From Rathayibacter sp. VKM Ac-2856 (GTDB taxonomy: Bacteria > Actinomycetota > Actinomycetes > Actinomycetales > Microbacteriaceae): 64,000 nucleotides of DNA. The notes beneath the pieces are model-generated. The model saw only the letters and a program-made list of their open reading frames with translations. It was not told the DNA's origin and made no database searches. The DNA is taken from assembly GCF_013205055.1 (NCBI RefSeq), contig NZ_JABMLF010000004.1, positions 248,001 to 312,000 of the forward strand. Reading direction: 5' to 3'. Positions within the stretch are counted from its first letter, which is position 1. Each line of letters starts with the position of its first letter. This document shows, piece by piece, positions 1 to 8,458 of the stretch. Position numbers and translations under genes: made by a program.

Positions 1-634
1 CGAGCAGCATCGCCGCGAGGATCCCGGCGGCGATCGCGGCGGGCTCGTCGGCGCCGCTCTGGGTGAGCGCCAGTGCGACGCCCGCGCCGGCCACGATCGA
101 GTTCACCACGGCGATCGCCGATGACATCGTGAAGAAGATCCCGCGCCAGCTGCGCCTGCGGCCGATCTCGAGCAGCTCGTTGGGCGCGTGGGTGCCGCGC
201 GGCATCGTGAAGTAGGCGCCCGCGCCCGGCAGCAGCGTGCCGTAGTAGCGGCGGATCCGCTGGATCGCGGTCAGCGCGGCGATGTCCTCCATCGAGGTCT
301 GCACCAGCCGCTCGTAGGTGAAGACCCCGAGCAGGACGACGACGGGGATGATCACCGCGAGGAACCCCATCGCGTACTCCGTCGGCGCGAGGAAGCCGAA
401 CGCGACGAGCGAGCTTGAGAGCATCGTCAGATAGAGGGACGCCCGGCTGCTCGACTCCGTCACGGTGATGCTCCGCGCCGACTCCAGGACGAAGTGCTCG
501 GTGAGCAGGGCGCTGAGGAACGCCGCCGGCCGGTCGGGCAGCGACACGGCCGACACCGCAGCGTCCGGCAGCGCGGGCGTCCCGGCGGCCGGCAGCGCGG
601 CCGCTCGCTCGCCGTCGTCCCCCGGCCCGCTCAC
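1..634 (-). CDS. Integral membrane protein of unknown function (3' end outside window)
   Basis: This minus-strand frame stays open to the window edge, so only about the first 211 residues are seen. The GTG start at 632-634 overlaps the stop of the upstream flavoprotein gene in a GTGA junction, so the two are probably translationally coupled. A soluble, Ala/Pro-rich N-terminus of about 60 residues is followed by hydrophobic segments (LYLTMLSSSLVAFGFLA, GFLAVIIPVVVLLGVF), a cytoplasmic-looking loop rich in Arg/Tyr (IRRYYGTLLPG), and two more hydrophobic stretches (SAIAVVNSIVAGAGVALAL and the truncated end). I do not recognise the family. Context suggests a partner of the redox-like flavoprotein, which is inference only. 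Confidence 0.7.
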   Translation of the reverse strand, partial: MSGPGDDGERAAALPAAGTPALPDAAVSAVSLPDRPAAFLSALLTEHFVLESARSITVTESSSRASLYLTMLSSSLVAFGFLAPTEYAMGFLAVIIPVVVLLGVFTYERLVQTSMEDIAALTAIQRIRRYYGTLLPGAGAYFTMPRGTHAPNELLEIGRRRSWRGIFFTMSSAIAVVNSIVAGAGVALALTQSGADEPAAIAAGILAAMLL

Positions 635-1917
635 GACGTCTCCTGCAGGTGGCGGTGCGCGAAGGTGACCGCCATCGCCCCCTCGCCGACCGCCGAGGCG
701 ACCCGCTTCACCGAGCCGCGCCGCACGTCGCCCGCCGCGAAGGAACCGGGGACGCTGGTCTCGAGGTGGAACGGTGCGCGCTGCAGCGGCCAGTCGAGCG
801 CCGCGTGCTCGCCCGCGAGGTCGGGGCCGGTCACCAGGTAGTCGCCGGAGTCGCGGACGATCGCCGTCCCGGCCGCCCAGGACGTGTCCGGCTCGCCGCC
901 GATGCAGACGAAGAGGTGCGATGTCGCCAGCGGTCCGCGCACCCCGGTCGCGCTGCTCTCCACCTCGATCGCCTCGAGCGAGTCGCCGCCGTGCAGGGCG
1001 GCCACGCGGGAGTCGAGGAGGACCGTCACGTTCGGCTGCCGCAGGACGCGATCCGCGAGGTAAGAGGAGAGGGTGTCGGACAGCGCGGGCCCGCGCACGA
1101 GCATGGTCACCTGCCTCGCCCTGGCCGCGAGGTTCATCACCGCCTGACCGGCCGAGTTGCCGCCGCCGACGACCACGACGTCCTGCCCCTCGCACAGCGG
1201 CGCCTCGCTCGTCCCGGCGCCGTAGTAGACGCCCACGCCGAGCAGCTCGTCCTCCCGCTCGAGGCCGAGCCGGCGCCACTGGATGCCGGTGGCGCAGATG
1301 TTGGCCCGCGCGACGACCGTCGTGCCGTCGGCGAGCAGCGCGTGGATGCGGTCGTCGGCGAAGCGGGCGCGGATCCCCTCCCGCATCCTCAGCAGCTCGG
1401 CGCCGAACGCCACGGCCTGCTGCCGGGCGCGCTCGGCGAGGTCGGCCCCGGCGATCCCGTGCGGGAAGCCGAGGTAGTTCTCGATCAGGCTGCTGGAGCC
1501 GGCCTGCCCGCCGATCGCCGAGCGCTCCAGCACGACGACCCGCAGGCCCTCCGAGGCGGCGTAGACGGCGGCGGAGAGCCCCGCCGGCCCCGCGCCGTAG
1601 ATCGAGAGGTCGTACTCCTCGTACCGCGGCGCGGCGACCCAGCCGAGCCGGGCGGCCACCTCGGCGATCGTCGGATCGAAGGCGCGGGTGCCGTCCGGGA
1701 AGACGACGAGCGGCAGCGGCACGGCGTCGAGCGGCCGGCCGGCGACGACGAGGCACTGCTCGTCGGTGTCGAGCGGCGTCCAGGAGAAGGAGACGACGCT
1801 GCGCGAGAGGAAGTCGCGCAGCTCCCACGCGTCGCGGCTCTCGCGCCGCCCGTACAGCCGCACGAGCGGGGCCTCGTGCTCCCCCGGCGAGCGCCCGGCG
1901 GCCCCGGACCCGGTCAC
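631..1917 (-). CDS. Thioredoxin-reductase-like FAD/NAD(P)H oxidoreductase lacking the CxxC centre
   Basis: This is a 428-residue protein from a GTG that overlaps the TAG stop of the upstream regulator by one base. Extending the frame further upstream would run through the regulator gene and gives low-complexity sequence, so this start is preferred. About residues 15-98 form a small N-terminal domain resembling the extra domain of fused thioredoxin-reductase-like proteins. The rest is a pyridine nucleotide-disulphide oxidoreductase class II fold: FAD motif GAGPAGLSAA near 108-117, NAD(P)H motif GGGNSAGQA near 251-259. Where true TrxB has CATC, this protein has GAGT (about 233-236), so it cannot do the classical dithiol reaction. 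It is probably an NAD(P)H-dependent flavoenzyme; the substrate is unknown. Confidence 0.85.
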   Translation of the reverse strand: MTGSGAAGRSPGEHEAPLVRLYGRRESRDAWELRDFLSRSVVSFSWTPLDTDEQCLVVAGRPLDAVPLPLVVFPDGTRAFDPTIAEVAARLGWVAAPRYEEYDLSIYGAGPAGLSAAVYAASEGLRVVVLERSAIGGQAGSSSLIENYLGFPHGIAGADLAERARQQAVAFGAELLRMREGIRARFADDRIHALLADGTTVVARANICATGIQWRRLGLEREDELLGVGVYYGAGTSEAPLCEGQDVVVVGGGNSAGQAVMNLAARARQVTMLVRGPALSDTLSSYLADRVLRQPNVTVLLDSRVAALHGGDSLEAIEVESSATGVRGPLATSHLFVCIGGEPDTSWAAGTAIVRDSGDYLVTGPDLAGEHAALDWPLQRAPFHLETSVPGSFAAGDVRRGSVKRVASAVGEGAMAVTFAHRHLQETS

Positions 1918-2723
1918 TACGCCCGCCGCCCCTCGAGCCCGCCGCGGAACCGCACCAGCTTCAGGCACAGGTGCAGCGTGCTCCGGGCGAGGCCGTCGTC
2001 CAGTGCGACCCGGACCGCCTCGGGCAGGTTCTCCAGGCGGTAGTAGAGCGTGGTGCGATGGATGTGCAGGATCTCGCAGGCCTCCCGCACGCTGCCCCGC
2101 ACGTCGAGGTACGCCTCGACGGTGAGCCGCTGCACCTCGTCGCCCCGCTCGAGCAGTATCGCCGCCGCGGGGGACAGCGTCGCGAGCTGCGACGTGTCCG
2201 CGCCGATCGAGGCGAGGAGCACCCACGCGCCGAGATCTGCGATGTCGCCGCGGCCGCCGCCGTCCGGCAGGGAGCCCACGATGGTCGCAGCGAGCACGGC
2301 GCGCTCGGCGGCCGGCAGCAGGTCCTCGTCGCGGCGGTCGTGCCGGGCGGTGCCGATGGCCTGCACGGCGAGGCCGCGGCTCCGGGCCTCGGAGCGGAGG
2401 AGGGCGTCGGACTCGGCGCCGCGCGGCGACCCCGGCGCCTCCGCGCTCGCGAAGAGCAGCGCGCCCTCCCGCTCGCCGACGAAGACCAGCGGGGACACGC
2501 GGCTGGCGTCGATCCCGCGAGCGAGCGCCCTGCGCGCGGGGAGCGGGGCGGAGGAGTCCAGCCGCACCGCGCGGATGACGGTGTGCGCGTCGCGGCGCAG
2601 CCAGCGGCGCTCGACCGCCTCGGCGAAGGCGGCCCGCCGCAGCCCGGCGTCCTCCGCCAGCAGCCCCGCGATCACCTCCGCCCGCCGCGGAGCGAGCTCC
2701 TCGAGGACGTCCGGCGGGGTCAT
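1917..2723 (-). CDS. PucR-type helix-turn-helix transcriptional regulator
   Basis: The protein has 268 residues. The C-terminal part (about 205-260) reads as a PucR C-terminal HTH: an EAYLDVRGSVREACEIL helix, then HIHRTTLYYRLENL, the hallmark recognition region of this family. The first 190 residues have no recognisable ligand domain and are poor in invariant motifs. It is the first gene of a tightly overlapping three-gene unit with the flavoprotein and the membrane protein, so it probably controls its own operon. The effector is unknown. Confidence 0.85.
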   Translation of the reverse strand: MTPPDVLEELAPRRAEVIAGLLAEDAGLRRAAFAEAVERRWLRRDAHTVIRAVRLDSSAPLPARRALARGIDASRVSPLVFVGEREGALLFASAEAPGSPRGAESDALLRSEARSRGLAVQAIGTARHDRRDEDLLPAAERAVLAATIVGSLPDGGGRGDIADLGAWVLLASIGADTSQLATLSPAAAILLERGDEVQRLTVEAYLDVRGSVREACEILHIHRTTLYYRLENLPEAVRVALDDGLARSTLHLCLKLVRFRGGLEGRRA

Positions 2724-2810
2724 CGCTGGTTGCTCAGGTCGGAGGCCATGCCCAGATCCTGGTGGAGCGCTCTCATCCGAGCGTGGCCCTCGCAGATCCC
2801 CCTTACGGCC

Positions 2811-4235
2811 TCAGCGCGCCGCCCACCACTCCTTCAGCCGCCGGGCGGCCTCCTCCTCGCCGAGCGGCCCCTCCTCGAGTCGCAGCTCGAGCAGGAACTT
2901 GTACGCCAGCCCCACCTCGCGCCCCGGTGCGAGGTCGAGGATCGCCATGATCTGCGTGCCGTCGAGGTCGGGTCGCTTCGAGGCGAGCTCCTCCTTCTCG
3001 GCCAGCTCCGCGATCCGCTGCTCCAGGTCGTCGTAGGCGTGCGCGAGGCGGTCGGCCTTGCGGGTGTTGCGGGTCGTCACGTCGGCCCGGGTGAGGATGT
3101 GCAGCCGCTCGAGCAGCGGGCCGGCGTCGGTCACGTAGCGGCGGACGGCGGAGTCGGTCCAGGCGCCCTCGGTGTAGCCGAAGAAGCGCAGGTGCAGCTC
3201 GATCAGCCGGGCGACGTCCGCGATCGTCTGCTTGTCGAACTTGAGCGAGCGCAGCCGCTTGATCGCGAGCTTCGAGCCGACGAGGTCGTGGTGGTAGAAG
3301 CTGACCGCTCCGCCCGGCTCCAGGCGCCGCGTCGCCGGCTTGCCGATGTCGTGCAGCAGCGCGGCGATGCGGAGGACGACGTCCGGAGCCGAGCCCGGGT
3401 TCCGCTGCCCCTCCAGCGCGATCGCCTGCTCCAGCACGGTCAGGCTGTGCACGTAGACGTCCTTGTGGTGGTGGTGCTCGTCCTGCTCCAGGCGGAGCGC
3501 CGGCAGCTCCGGGAGGAAGTAACCGGCCAGACCGGTGTCGACCAGCAGCTCCAGCCCGGCCCGCGGGGACGCGGTCGCGAGGAGCTTCCGCAGCTCCTCC
3601 TGCACCCGCTCCGCGGAGACGTCGTCGATGCGCGGGGCCAGCTCGGCCATCGCCCACTCGACCTCGTCGGTGGTCCGGAAGCCCAGCTGCGAGGTGAACC
3701 GCGCCGCGCGCAGCATCCGGAGCGGGTCGTCGCCGAAGGAGAGGTCGGCGGCGGCGGGGGTCCGCAGTCGGCCGGCGAGCAGGTCCTCCACTCCCCCGGC
3801 CGGATCGACGAGCACGATCTCGGGGAGCCGCAGCGCCATCGCGTTCACCGTGAAGTCGCGGCGCACGAGGTCGCCCTCGAGGCTGTCGCCGAACTCGACC
3901 TCGGGCTTCCGGCTGACCCCGTCGTAGCTGTCGCTGCGGTAGGTCGTGATCTCGACCGTCTCGCCCGCGATGCGCGCGCCGATGGTGCCGAACGCGCGCC
4001 CGATGTCCCAGTGCGCCTCCGCGATCGGAGCGACGATCCGCACGATGTCGTCCGGGCGAGCGGAGGTCGTGAAGTCGAGGTCGTGCACGCCGTGCCCGAG
4101 GAACGCGTCGCGGACCGGGCCGCCGACCAGCGCGAGCTCGTGGCCCTGCGCCTCGAACGCCGCCGCGAGCCGGGCCACCGTCGGCGTCGCCGCGAGGGAG
4201 CGGAGGGTCTCGAGTGCGGTCTGGACGCTGTGCAT
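2811..4235 (-). CDS. cca: CCA tRNA nucleotidyltransferase with HD domain
   Basis: The 474-residue protein adds or repairs the 3' CCA of tRNA. The class II nucleotidyltransferase head carries GGPVRDAFLG (about 38-47) and the metal-binding DLDF (about 52-55). The RNA-binding middle follows, and an HD phosphohydrolase domain has LLHDIGKPATRR (about 292-303). C-terminal helices complete the usual actinobacterial length. The ATG lies 7 bases after a TAGGAT -10 element with no ribosome-binding site between, so the mRNA is probably leaderless. It is divergent from DUF6049-murJ, the usual actinobacterial arrangement. Confidence 0.96.
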   Translation of the reverse strand: MHSVQTALETLRSLAATPTVARLAAAFEAQGHELALVGGPVRDAFLGHGVHDLDFTTSARPDDIVRIVAPIAEAHWDIGRAFGTIGARIAGETVEITTYRSDSYDGVSRKPEVEFGDSLEGDLVRRDFTVNAMALRLPEIVLVDPAGGVEDLLAGRLRTPAAADLSFGDDPLRMLRAARFTSQLGFRTTDEVEWAMAELAPRIDDVSAERVQEELRKLLATASPRAGLELLVDTGLAGYFLPELPALRLEQDEHHHHKDVYVHSLTVLEQAIALEGQRNPGSAPDVVLRIAALLHDIGKPATRRLEPGGAVSFYHHDLVGSKLAIKRLRSLKFDKQTIADVARLIELHLRFFGYTEGAWTDSAVRRYVTDAGPLLERLHILTRADVTTRNTRKADRLAHAYDDLEQRIAELAEKEELASKRPDLDGTQIMAILDLAPGREVGLAYKFLLELRLEEGPLGEEEAARRLKEWWAAR

Positions 4236-4242
4236 CCGGCAG

Positions 4243-4248
4243 ATCCTA
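4243..4248 (-). promoter_or_regulatory. -10 element of a leaderless cca promoter
   Basis: TAGGAT on the minus strand fits the actinobacterial TAnnnT -10. It ends 7 bases before the cca ATG, placing the predicted transcription start at the A of the start codon. No convincing -35 is visible. Confidence 0.55.
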
Positions 4249-4369
4249 CCGGGGAGGCGTGGACGGGCCGCGGTGCACGCCGGGCCGCAACCCCCACGGG
4301 GGGTTACGCCCTGGAACGCCGCCGCCGCGCGTCCCGCGGCGCGGAGCCGGACGCCCGGAGGCCTGCACG

Positions 4370-4375
4370 TAGAAT
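4370..4375 (+). promoter_or_regulatory. -10 element for the DUF6049-murJ unit
   Basis: TAGAAT sits 7 bases before an ATG at 4383 that opens a four-codon reading frame (Met-Glu-Ala-Glu-stop). The stop of this frame overlaps the GTG start of the DUF6049 gene as GTGA. The predicted transcript starts at about 4383 and contains GGAGG at 4385-4389 for the GTG at 4394. Confidence 0.5.
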
Positions 4376-4393
4376 CACCCGCATGGAGGCCGA

Positions 4394-6631
4394 GTGAGTT
4401 CGATGCGTCGGCGCGACCTCACCCCCTCCGATCGTCCCCGCCACCGGCGAGCGGTCCCGCAGCTGCTCCGCTCCGTCGGCGCGGCCGCGCTGTCGATCGC
4501 GCTCCTCGGCGGCGCCCTCCCCGCGGCGGCCGCCGCCGCACCCGCCGCCGCAGCCCCCACGGCGATCGAGTCCGAGCAGGCCACCGTCACCGCGACGGTC
4601 GGCGCCGCGAACGACGGCGTCCTCCTCCCCGGCGAGGACCTCCAGCTCGCCATCTCCGTGCGCAACGGCACGACGGAGTCGATCGACGGCGCCCGGGTCG
4701 AGATCGCGGTCGACGGGTCCGTGCTCGACTCCCGAGCCGAGCTGGCCGAGTGGCTCGACGGCGAATCGGACGACGAGGGCACGAGCACCGGCGACGGCGC
4801 CGACGTCCGCCTGCTCCCCTCCAGCTCGGCACAGGTCGGCGTCACCGTGCCCGCCGCCTCCCTCCCCTTCTCCACCGACTTCACCCGCGACCCCGAGGAC
4901 TTCGGCACCCACGCCGTCTCCGTCACCGTCACCAGCCCCGGCGGCACGATCGCGACGGCACGGGGAGTCTTCGAGCTCACGACGGGCTTCCCGAGCGAGC
5001 AGGAGACCGGGGTCAGCGTCCTCGTGCCGCTCACCGTCCCCGACACCGCCGACGGCCTGTTCTCCGCCGAGACGCTGCAGGACTACACCCAGACCACCGG
5101 CACGCTCTCGCGCCAGCTCGACAGCATCGACGGCCGCGCCGTGACCATCGGGGTCGACCCCCGGATCCTCGCGTCGATCCGCGTCCTCGGCGACTCGGCA
5201 CCGGAGTCGGCGACCGCCTGGCTCGAGCGCCTCGAGGCGGTGCCCAACGAGGTCTTCGCCCTCCCCTACGCCGACGCCGACGTCGCCGCGCAGGCCCAGT
5301 CCGGCCTCTCCACCCTGCTGGCGCCGACGTCGTTCGAGTACGCCCTCGACCCCGCCCTCTTCGCACCGACGAGCACGGCGACCCCGACGGCCGCCCCCGA
5401 CGCGACCGGCCAGGACCTCCCCGAGCGCCCGACGACCGAGTCGCTCCTCTCCTTCGACTGGTCGCCGACGGTCGGCGGCATCGCGTGGCCGGACGACGGC
5501 ACCGTCCGTGCCGCGGACCTCGACGTCTTCGCCACCAGCGGCAGCTCCCGCACCGTCGTCTCCTCCGCCGGCCTCGTCCTCCCCGACGGCGTCTCGACGA
5601 CCACTCGGGCCACGGTCGACGACCACGACGTCATCGTCGCCGACAGCGCCCTCTCCACCGCCTTCGACGCCGCCGTGAGCGCGAGCACCGACTCGGAGTG
5701 GCGCGCGAGCATGGCCGACCTCACGGCCGATCTCGCGCAGGTCCAGCGCGAGGGCGAGTCGCCCGACGTGGTCCTCGCTCTCGACCGCGGCGCCGCGATC
5801 GACGGCGTCCGCCTCTCGCAGACCCTCCAGGCCGTCGACGCGCTGCCCTGGGCCGAGGGCTCCTCCCTCGCCGCCGCCCTCACCGCGCCCGCGACCGAGG
5901 ACGCGACGATCGTCGACTCCCCGGAGTCGGACCAGCGTCTCGAGGGCGTCTCGGACCTGCTCACCGCGGCCGCCCGCGTCGAGTCGTTCTCCGCCGTCCT
6001 CACCGACCCGCAGCTGCTCAGCGGCAAGCGCCGCAACGACCTCCTCGCCCTGCTCGCCGTGACCTGGCGAGAGGACGACGCCGGCTGGCAGGCGGCGGTC
6101 ACCGCCAGCCGCGAGCAGGCCGACACCACGCTCTCCTCCGTCGCCATCGAGAGCTCCGACAGCGTCACCCAGCTCTCCCGCGACTCGAGCATCCCGGTCT
6201 ACGTCCGCAACGACCTGCCCTGGCCCGTCACCGTCCGGATCCAGGCCTCGACCTCCAACGCGGTCCTCGACATCGACGAGTCCTCGGTCGAGCCGACGGC
6301 GATCGACGCCCGCTCCCAGGGCCGCGTCCTCATCCCGGTGAAGGCCCGCGTCGGCAACGGCGAGACCGAGCTGCGCATGCAGCTGACCGCCCAGGACGGC
6401 ACGCCCATCGGCGCCCCCACCAGCATCGTGACCAACGTCCGCGCCGACTGGGAGACCGTCGGCACGCTGGGCATCGGCATCCTCCTCGTCCTCGTCTTCG
6501 GCGCGGGCATCCTCCGCAACATCCGCCGCCGCCGCCGCGGCGACACCCCCGACGAGGCCGAGGACGACCCGAACGCCCTCCTCGCCGTCCAGCCGGGCCT
6601 CGACGACGACCGAACGGATCCCCGTGGCTAG
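4394..6631 (+). CDS. DUF6049 family exported, membrane-anchored protein
   Basis: This 745-residue protein has an N-terminal signal sequence (LLRSVGAAALSIALLGGALPAAAAA). A large Ala/Asp/Ser-rich extracellular region follows, then one C-terminal transmembrane segment (TLGIGILLVLVFGAGIL) and an Arg-rich stop-transfer (RNIRRRRRG) with an acidic tail. Gene order cca / DUF6049 / murJ matches the conserved actinobacterial neighbourhood in which DUF6049 proteins are found. The murJ start overlaps its stop, suggesting coupling and a role at the cell envelope near the lipid II flippase; this role is inferred. GTG 4394 was chosen for its GGAGG at 4385-4389; an in-frame ATG at 4403 is possible. Confidence 0.85.
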   Translation: MSSMRRRDLTPSDRPRHRRAVPQLLRSVGAAALSIALLGGALPAAAAAAPAAAAPTAIESEQATVTATVGAANDGVLLPGEDLQLAISVRNGTTESIDGARVEIAVDGSVLDSRAELAEWLDGESDDEGTSTGDGADVRLLPSSSAQVGVTVPAASLPFSTDFTRDPEDFGTHAVSVTVTSPGGTIATARGVFELTTGFPSEQETGVSVLVPLTVPDTADGLFSAETLQDYTQTTGTLSRQLDSIDGRAVTIGVDPRILASIRVLGDSAPESATAWLERLEAVPNEVFALPYADADVAAQAQSGLSTLLAPTSFEYALDPALFAPTSTATPTAAPDATGQDLPERPTTESLLSFDWSPTVGGIAWPDDGTVRAADLDVFATSGSSRTVVSSAGLVLPDGVSTTTRATVDDHDVIVADSALSTAFDAAVSASTDSEWRASMADLTADLAQVQREGESPDVVLALDRGAAIDGVRLSQTLQAVDALPWAEGSSLAAALTAPATEDATIVDSPESDQRLEGVSDLLTAAARVESFSAVLTDPQLLSGKRRNDLLALLAVTWREDDAGWQAAVTASREQADTTLSSVAIESSDSVTQLSRDSSIPVYVRNDLPWPVTVRIQASTSNAVLDIDESSVEPTAIDARSQGRVLIPVKARVGNGETELRMQLTAQDGTPIGAPTSIVTNVRADWETVGTLGIGILLVLVFGAGILRNIRRRRRGDTPDEAEDDPNALLAVQPGLDDDRTDPRG

Positions 6632-8240
6632 CTTCTCCCTCGGTCGCGCGAGCGCCGTCCTCGCCTCCGGAACGATGGTCTCGCGGGTCCTCGGCTTCGT
6701 GATGTCCATCGTCCTGGCGCAGACGATCGGCGCGGCCGTCTCGCCCGGCGCCGACGCCTTCACCGTCGCGAACCTGCTGCCCAACACGATCTACACGATC
6801 ATCGCGGGCGGGGCGCTGAACGCGGTCCTCGTCCCGCAGATCGTCCGAGCCGGGCTGCACGCGGACGGCGGGCGCGGCTACATCAACAGCCTGCTCACCC
6901 TGACACTCGGGCTGCTGGTGGTCACGACGGTCGTCGGCACGCTCCTGGCACCCGTGCTCATCGGCCTGTACGCGCCGGCCTACGGCCCCGAGCAGTACGA
7001 CCTCGCGGTCTCGTTCGCCTACTGGTGCATCCCGCAGGTGTTCTTCTACGGCCTGTTCACGATCCTCGGCGAGGTCCTCAACGCGCGAGGGTCCTTCGGT
7101 CCGTTCACCTGGGCCCCGGTGCTCAACAACATCGTCGCCCTCGGCGGCCTGGTCGCCTTCAACATCCTGTTCGGATCGGATCCGAACGGCGATCGTCCCG
7201 TCGACTCGTGGTCGCCCGCGATGGTCGCGCTGCTCGCGGGGAGCGCGACCCTCGGCATCGTCGCCCAGTCGACCTTCCTCATCTTCTTCTGGAGGAGGGT
7301 CGGGCTGAGCTACCGCCCCGCCCTCCATCTCCGCGGGCTGGGCCTGGGCACCGCCGGCCGCATGTCCCTGTGGTCCTTCGCGACCGTCCTGCTCACGATC
7401 GGAGCCGGGCTCGTGGAGAGCCGCGTCGCCTCGCCCGCGTCCGGTGAGGGCGCGTCGGCCGCCGCCCTGCAGAAGGCGTGGCTCATCTTCATGCTGCCGC
7501 ACTCCGTCATCGCGATCTCGATCGCCGTGGCCTACTTCACCAAGATGAGCGGTCACTCCGCCCGCGGCGAGATGAAGGAGTTCCGCTCCGACGTCTCGAC
7601 CTCGCTGCGACTCGTCCTGATGATGCTGGTCTTCGCGAGCGCGGCGATCGTCGTCGTGTCGGTGCCCTTCGGGTCGGTCTTCACCGACACCTTCGCCGAC
7701 GCGCGGGCCATCGGCGCGATCGCTATCGCCTACGTCGTCGCGCTGCCGCTGTTCTCCTCGATCGCCATCATGCAGCGTGCGTTCTACGCCCTGAGCGACG
7801 GTGCGCGTCCGTTCGTCTTCACGCTCGTCCAGGTGGTCATCGCCGTCATCGGCTACCAGCTGGTCCGGCCGCTCCCGCCGGAGCAGACCGCCATCGGCAT
7901 CGCCGCATCGACCTCGGCGGGCATCATCGTCCAGGCCGCCGTCGCCGCCTTCCTGCTGCGCCGGAAGCTCGGCGGCAGGGGCGGGTCCCGGATCGTCCTC
8001 CGCCTCGGTCAGTACGCCCTCGCGACGATCCCCTCGGCGGCCGCGGGCTTCGGGATGCTGGTCCTGCTCGGCGGCACCCGTCCGGGCGGATTCGCCGTCA
8101 CGAACTACGTCGAGCCGCTCGTCTCGATGGCCGCCGTCGGCGTCGTGATGGCGCTCGTCTACTTCGGCGTCCTCTGGGTCCTCCGCGTCCCCGAGCTGCG
8201 CGCGATGGCCGCGCCGTTCCTCCGCCGCCTCGGGCGCTGA
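6624..8240 (+). CDS. murJ: MurJ-type lipid II flippase
   Basis: This 538-residue polytopic MviN/MurJ protein flips lipid-linked peptidoglycan precursor to the outer face of the membrane. It begins with the family-typical SGTMVSRVLGFV stretch and has about 14 hydrophobic segments across its length. Other family-like stretches are PNTIYTIIAGGALNAVLVP and a LGEVLNARG region. The GTG start lies within the last codons of the DUF6049 gene (8-bp overlap), so the two are probably co-translated. It lacks the long C-terminal pseudokinase extension of mycobacterial MviN. Confidence 0.94.
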   Translation: MASFSLGRASAVLASGTMVSRVLGFVMSIVLAQTIGAAVSPGADAFTVANLLPNTIYTIIAGGALNAVLVPQIVRAGLHADGGRGYINSLLTLTLGLLVVTTVVGTLLAPVLIGLYAPAYGPEQYDLAVSFAYWCIPQVFFYGLFTILGEVLNARGSFGPFTWAPVLNNIVALGGLVAFNILFGSDPNGDRPVDSWSPAMVALLAGSATLGIVAQSTFLIFFWRRVGLSYRPALHLRGLGLGTAGRMSLWSFATVLLTIGAGLVESRVASPASGEGASAAALQKAWLIFMLPHSVIAISIAVAYFTKMSGHSARGEMKEFRSDVSTSLRLVLMMLVFASAAIVVVSVPFGSVFTDTFADARAIGAIAIAYVVALPLFSSIAIMQRAFYALSDGARPFVFTLVQVVIAVIGYQLVRPLPPEQTAIGIAASTSAGIIVQAAVAAFLLRRKLGGRGGSRIVLRLGQYALATIPSAAAGFGMLVLLGGTRPGGFAVTNYVEPLVSMAAVGVVMALVYFGVLWVLRVPELRAMAAPFLRRLGR

Positions 8241-8315
8241 CGCCCGCCGACGCCCGCTGACGCCCGTTGACCGGCCCTGAGCGTCACTGAGACCCGCTGG
8301 GACCCGCTGACGCCT
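8236..8315 (+). repeat. 10-bp phased repeat array at the murJ stop
   Basis: Eight consecutive 10-bp units follow the pattern nYYGAnnnnC. The first three are nearly identical (GCTGACGCCC, GCCGACGCCC, GCTGACGCCC); the rest drift but mostly keep TGA in register. The first unit includes the murJ stop codon. The rest of the gap to the next gene (to 8458) shows no gene and no strong terminator. Confidence 0.6.
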
Positions 8316-8458
8316 CACAGGCGTCCCTGAGAGCCCCCGTCCTGACACTGGGACGTCACCCGAGCAGTGGTGCGCCGGCGGGCGCGACGTGGAAGGGTGG
8401 GGGCGTCCTCCGGCAGAGCCGCCTCCCCCTCCTCCCTCCCGCCGACTCGGAAGGCGCG

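Noticed and set aside
1918-2226. N-terminal extension of the TrxB-like flavoprotein up to 2226
   Set aside because: The added residues overlap the PucR-type regulator gene and are Arg/Ala/Gly-rich without homology; the GTG at 1917 sits at a standard stop/start overlap.
774-4397. 1207-residue open frame on the plus strand
   Set aside because: It runs antisense through three well-supported minus-strand genes and has an Arg/Pro/Ala low-complexity composition; long open antisense frames are expected in very GC-rich DNA.
4304-6787. 827-residue minus-strand frame across DUF6049
   Set aside because: It is antisense to a gene with clear signal peptide, membrane anchor and family match. Its Gly/Asp/Glu/Arg-rich composition is that of a shadow frame.
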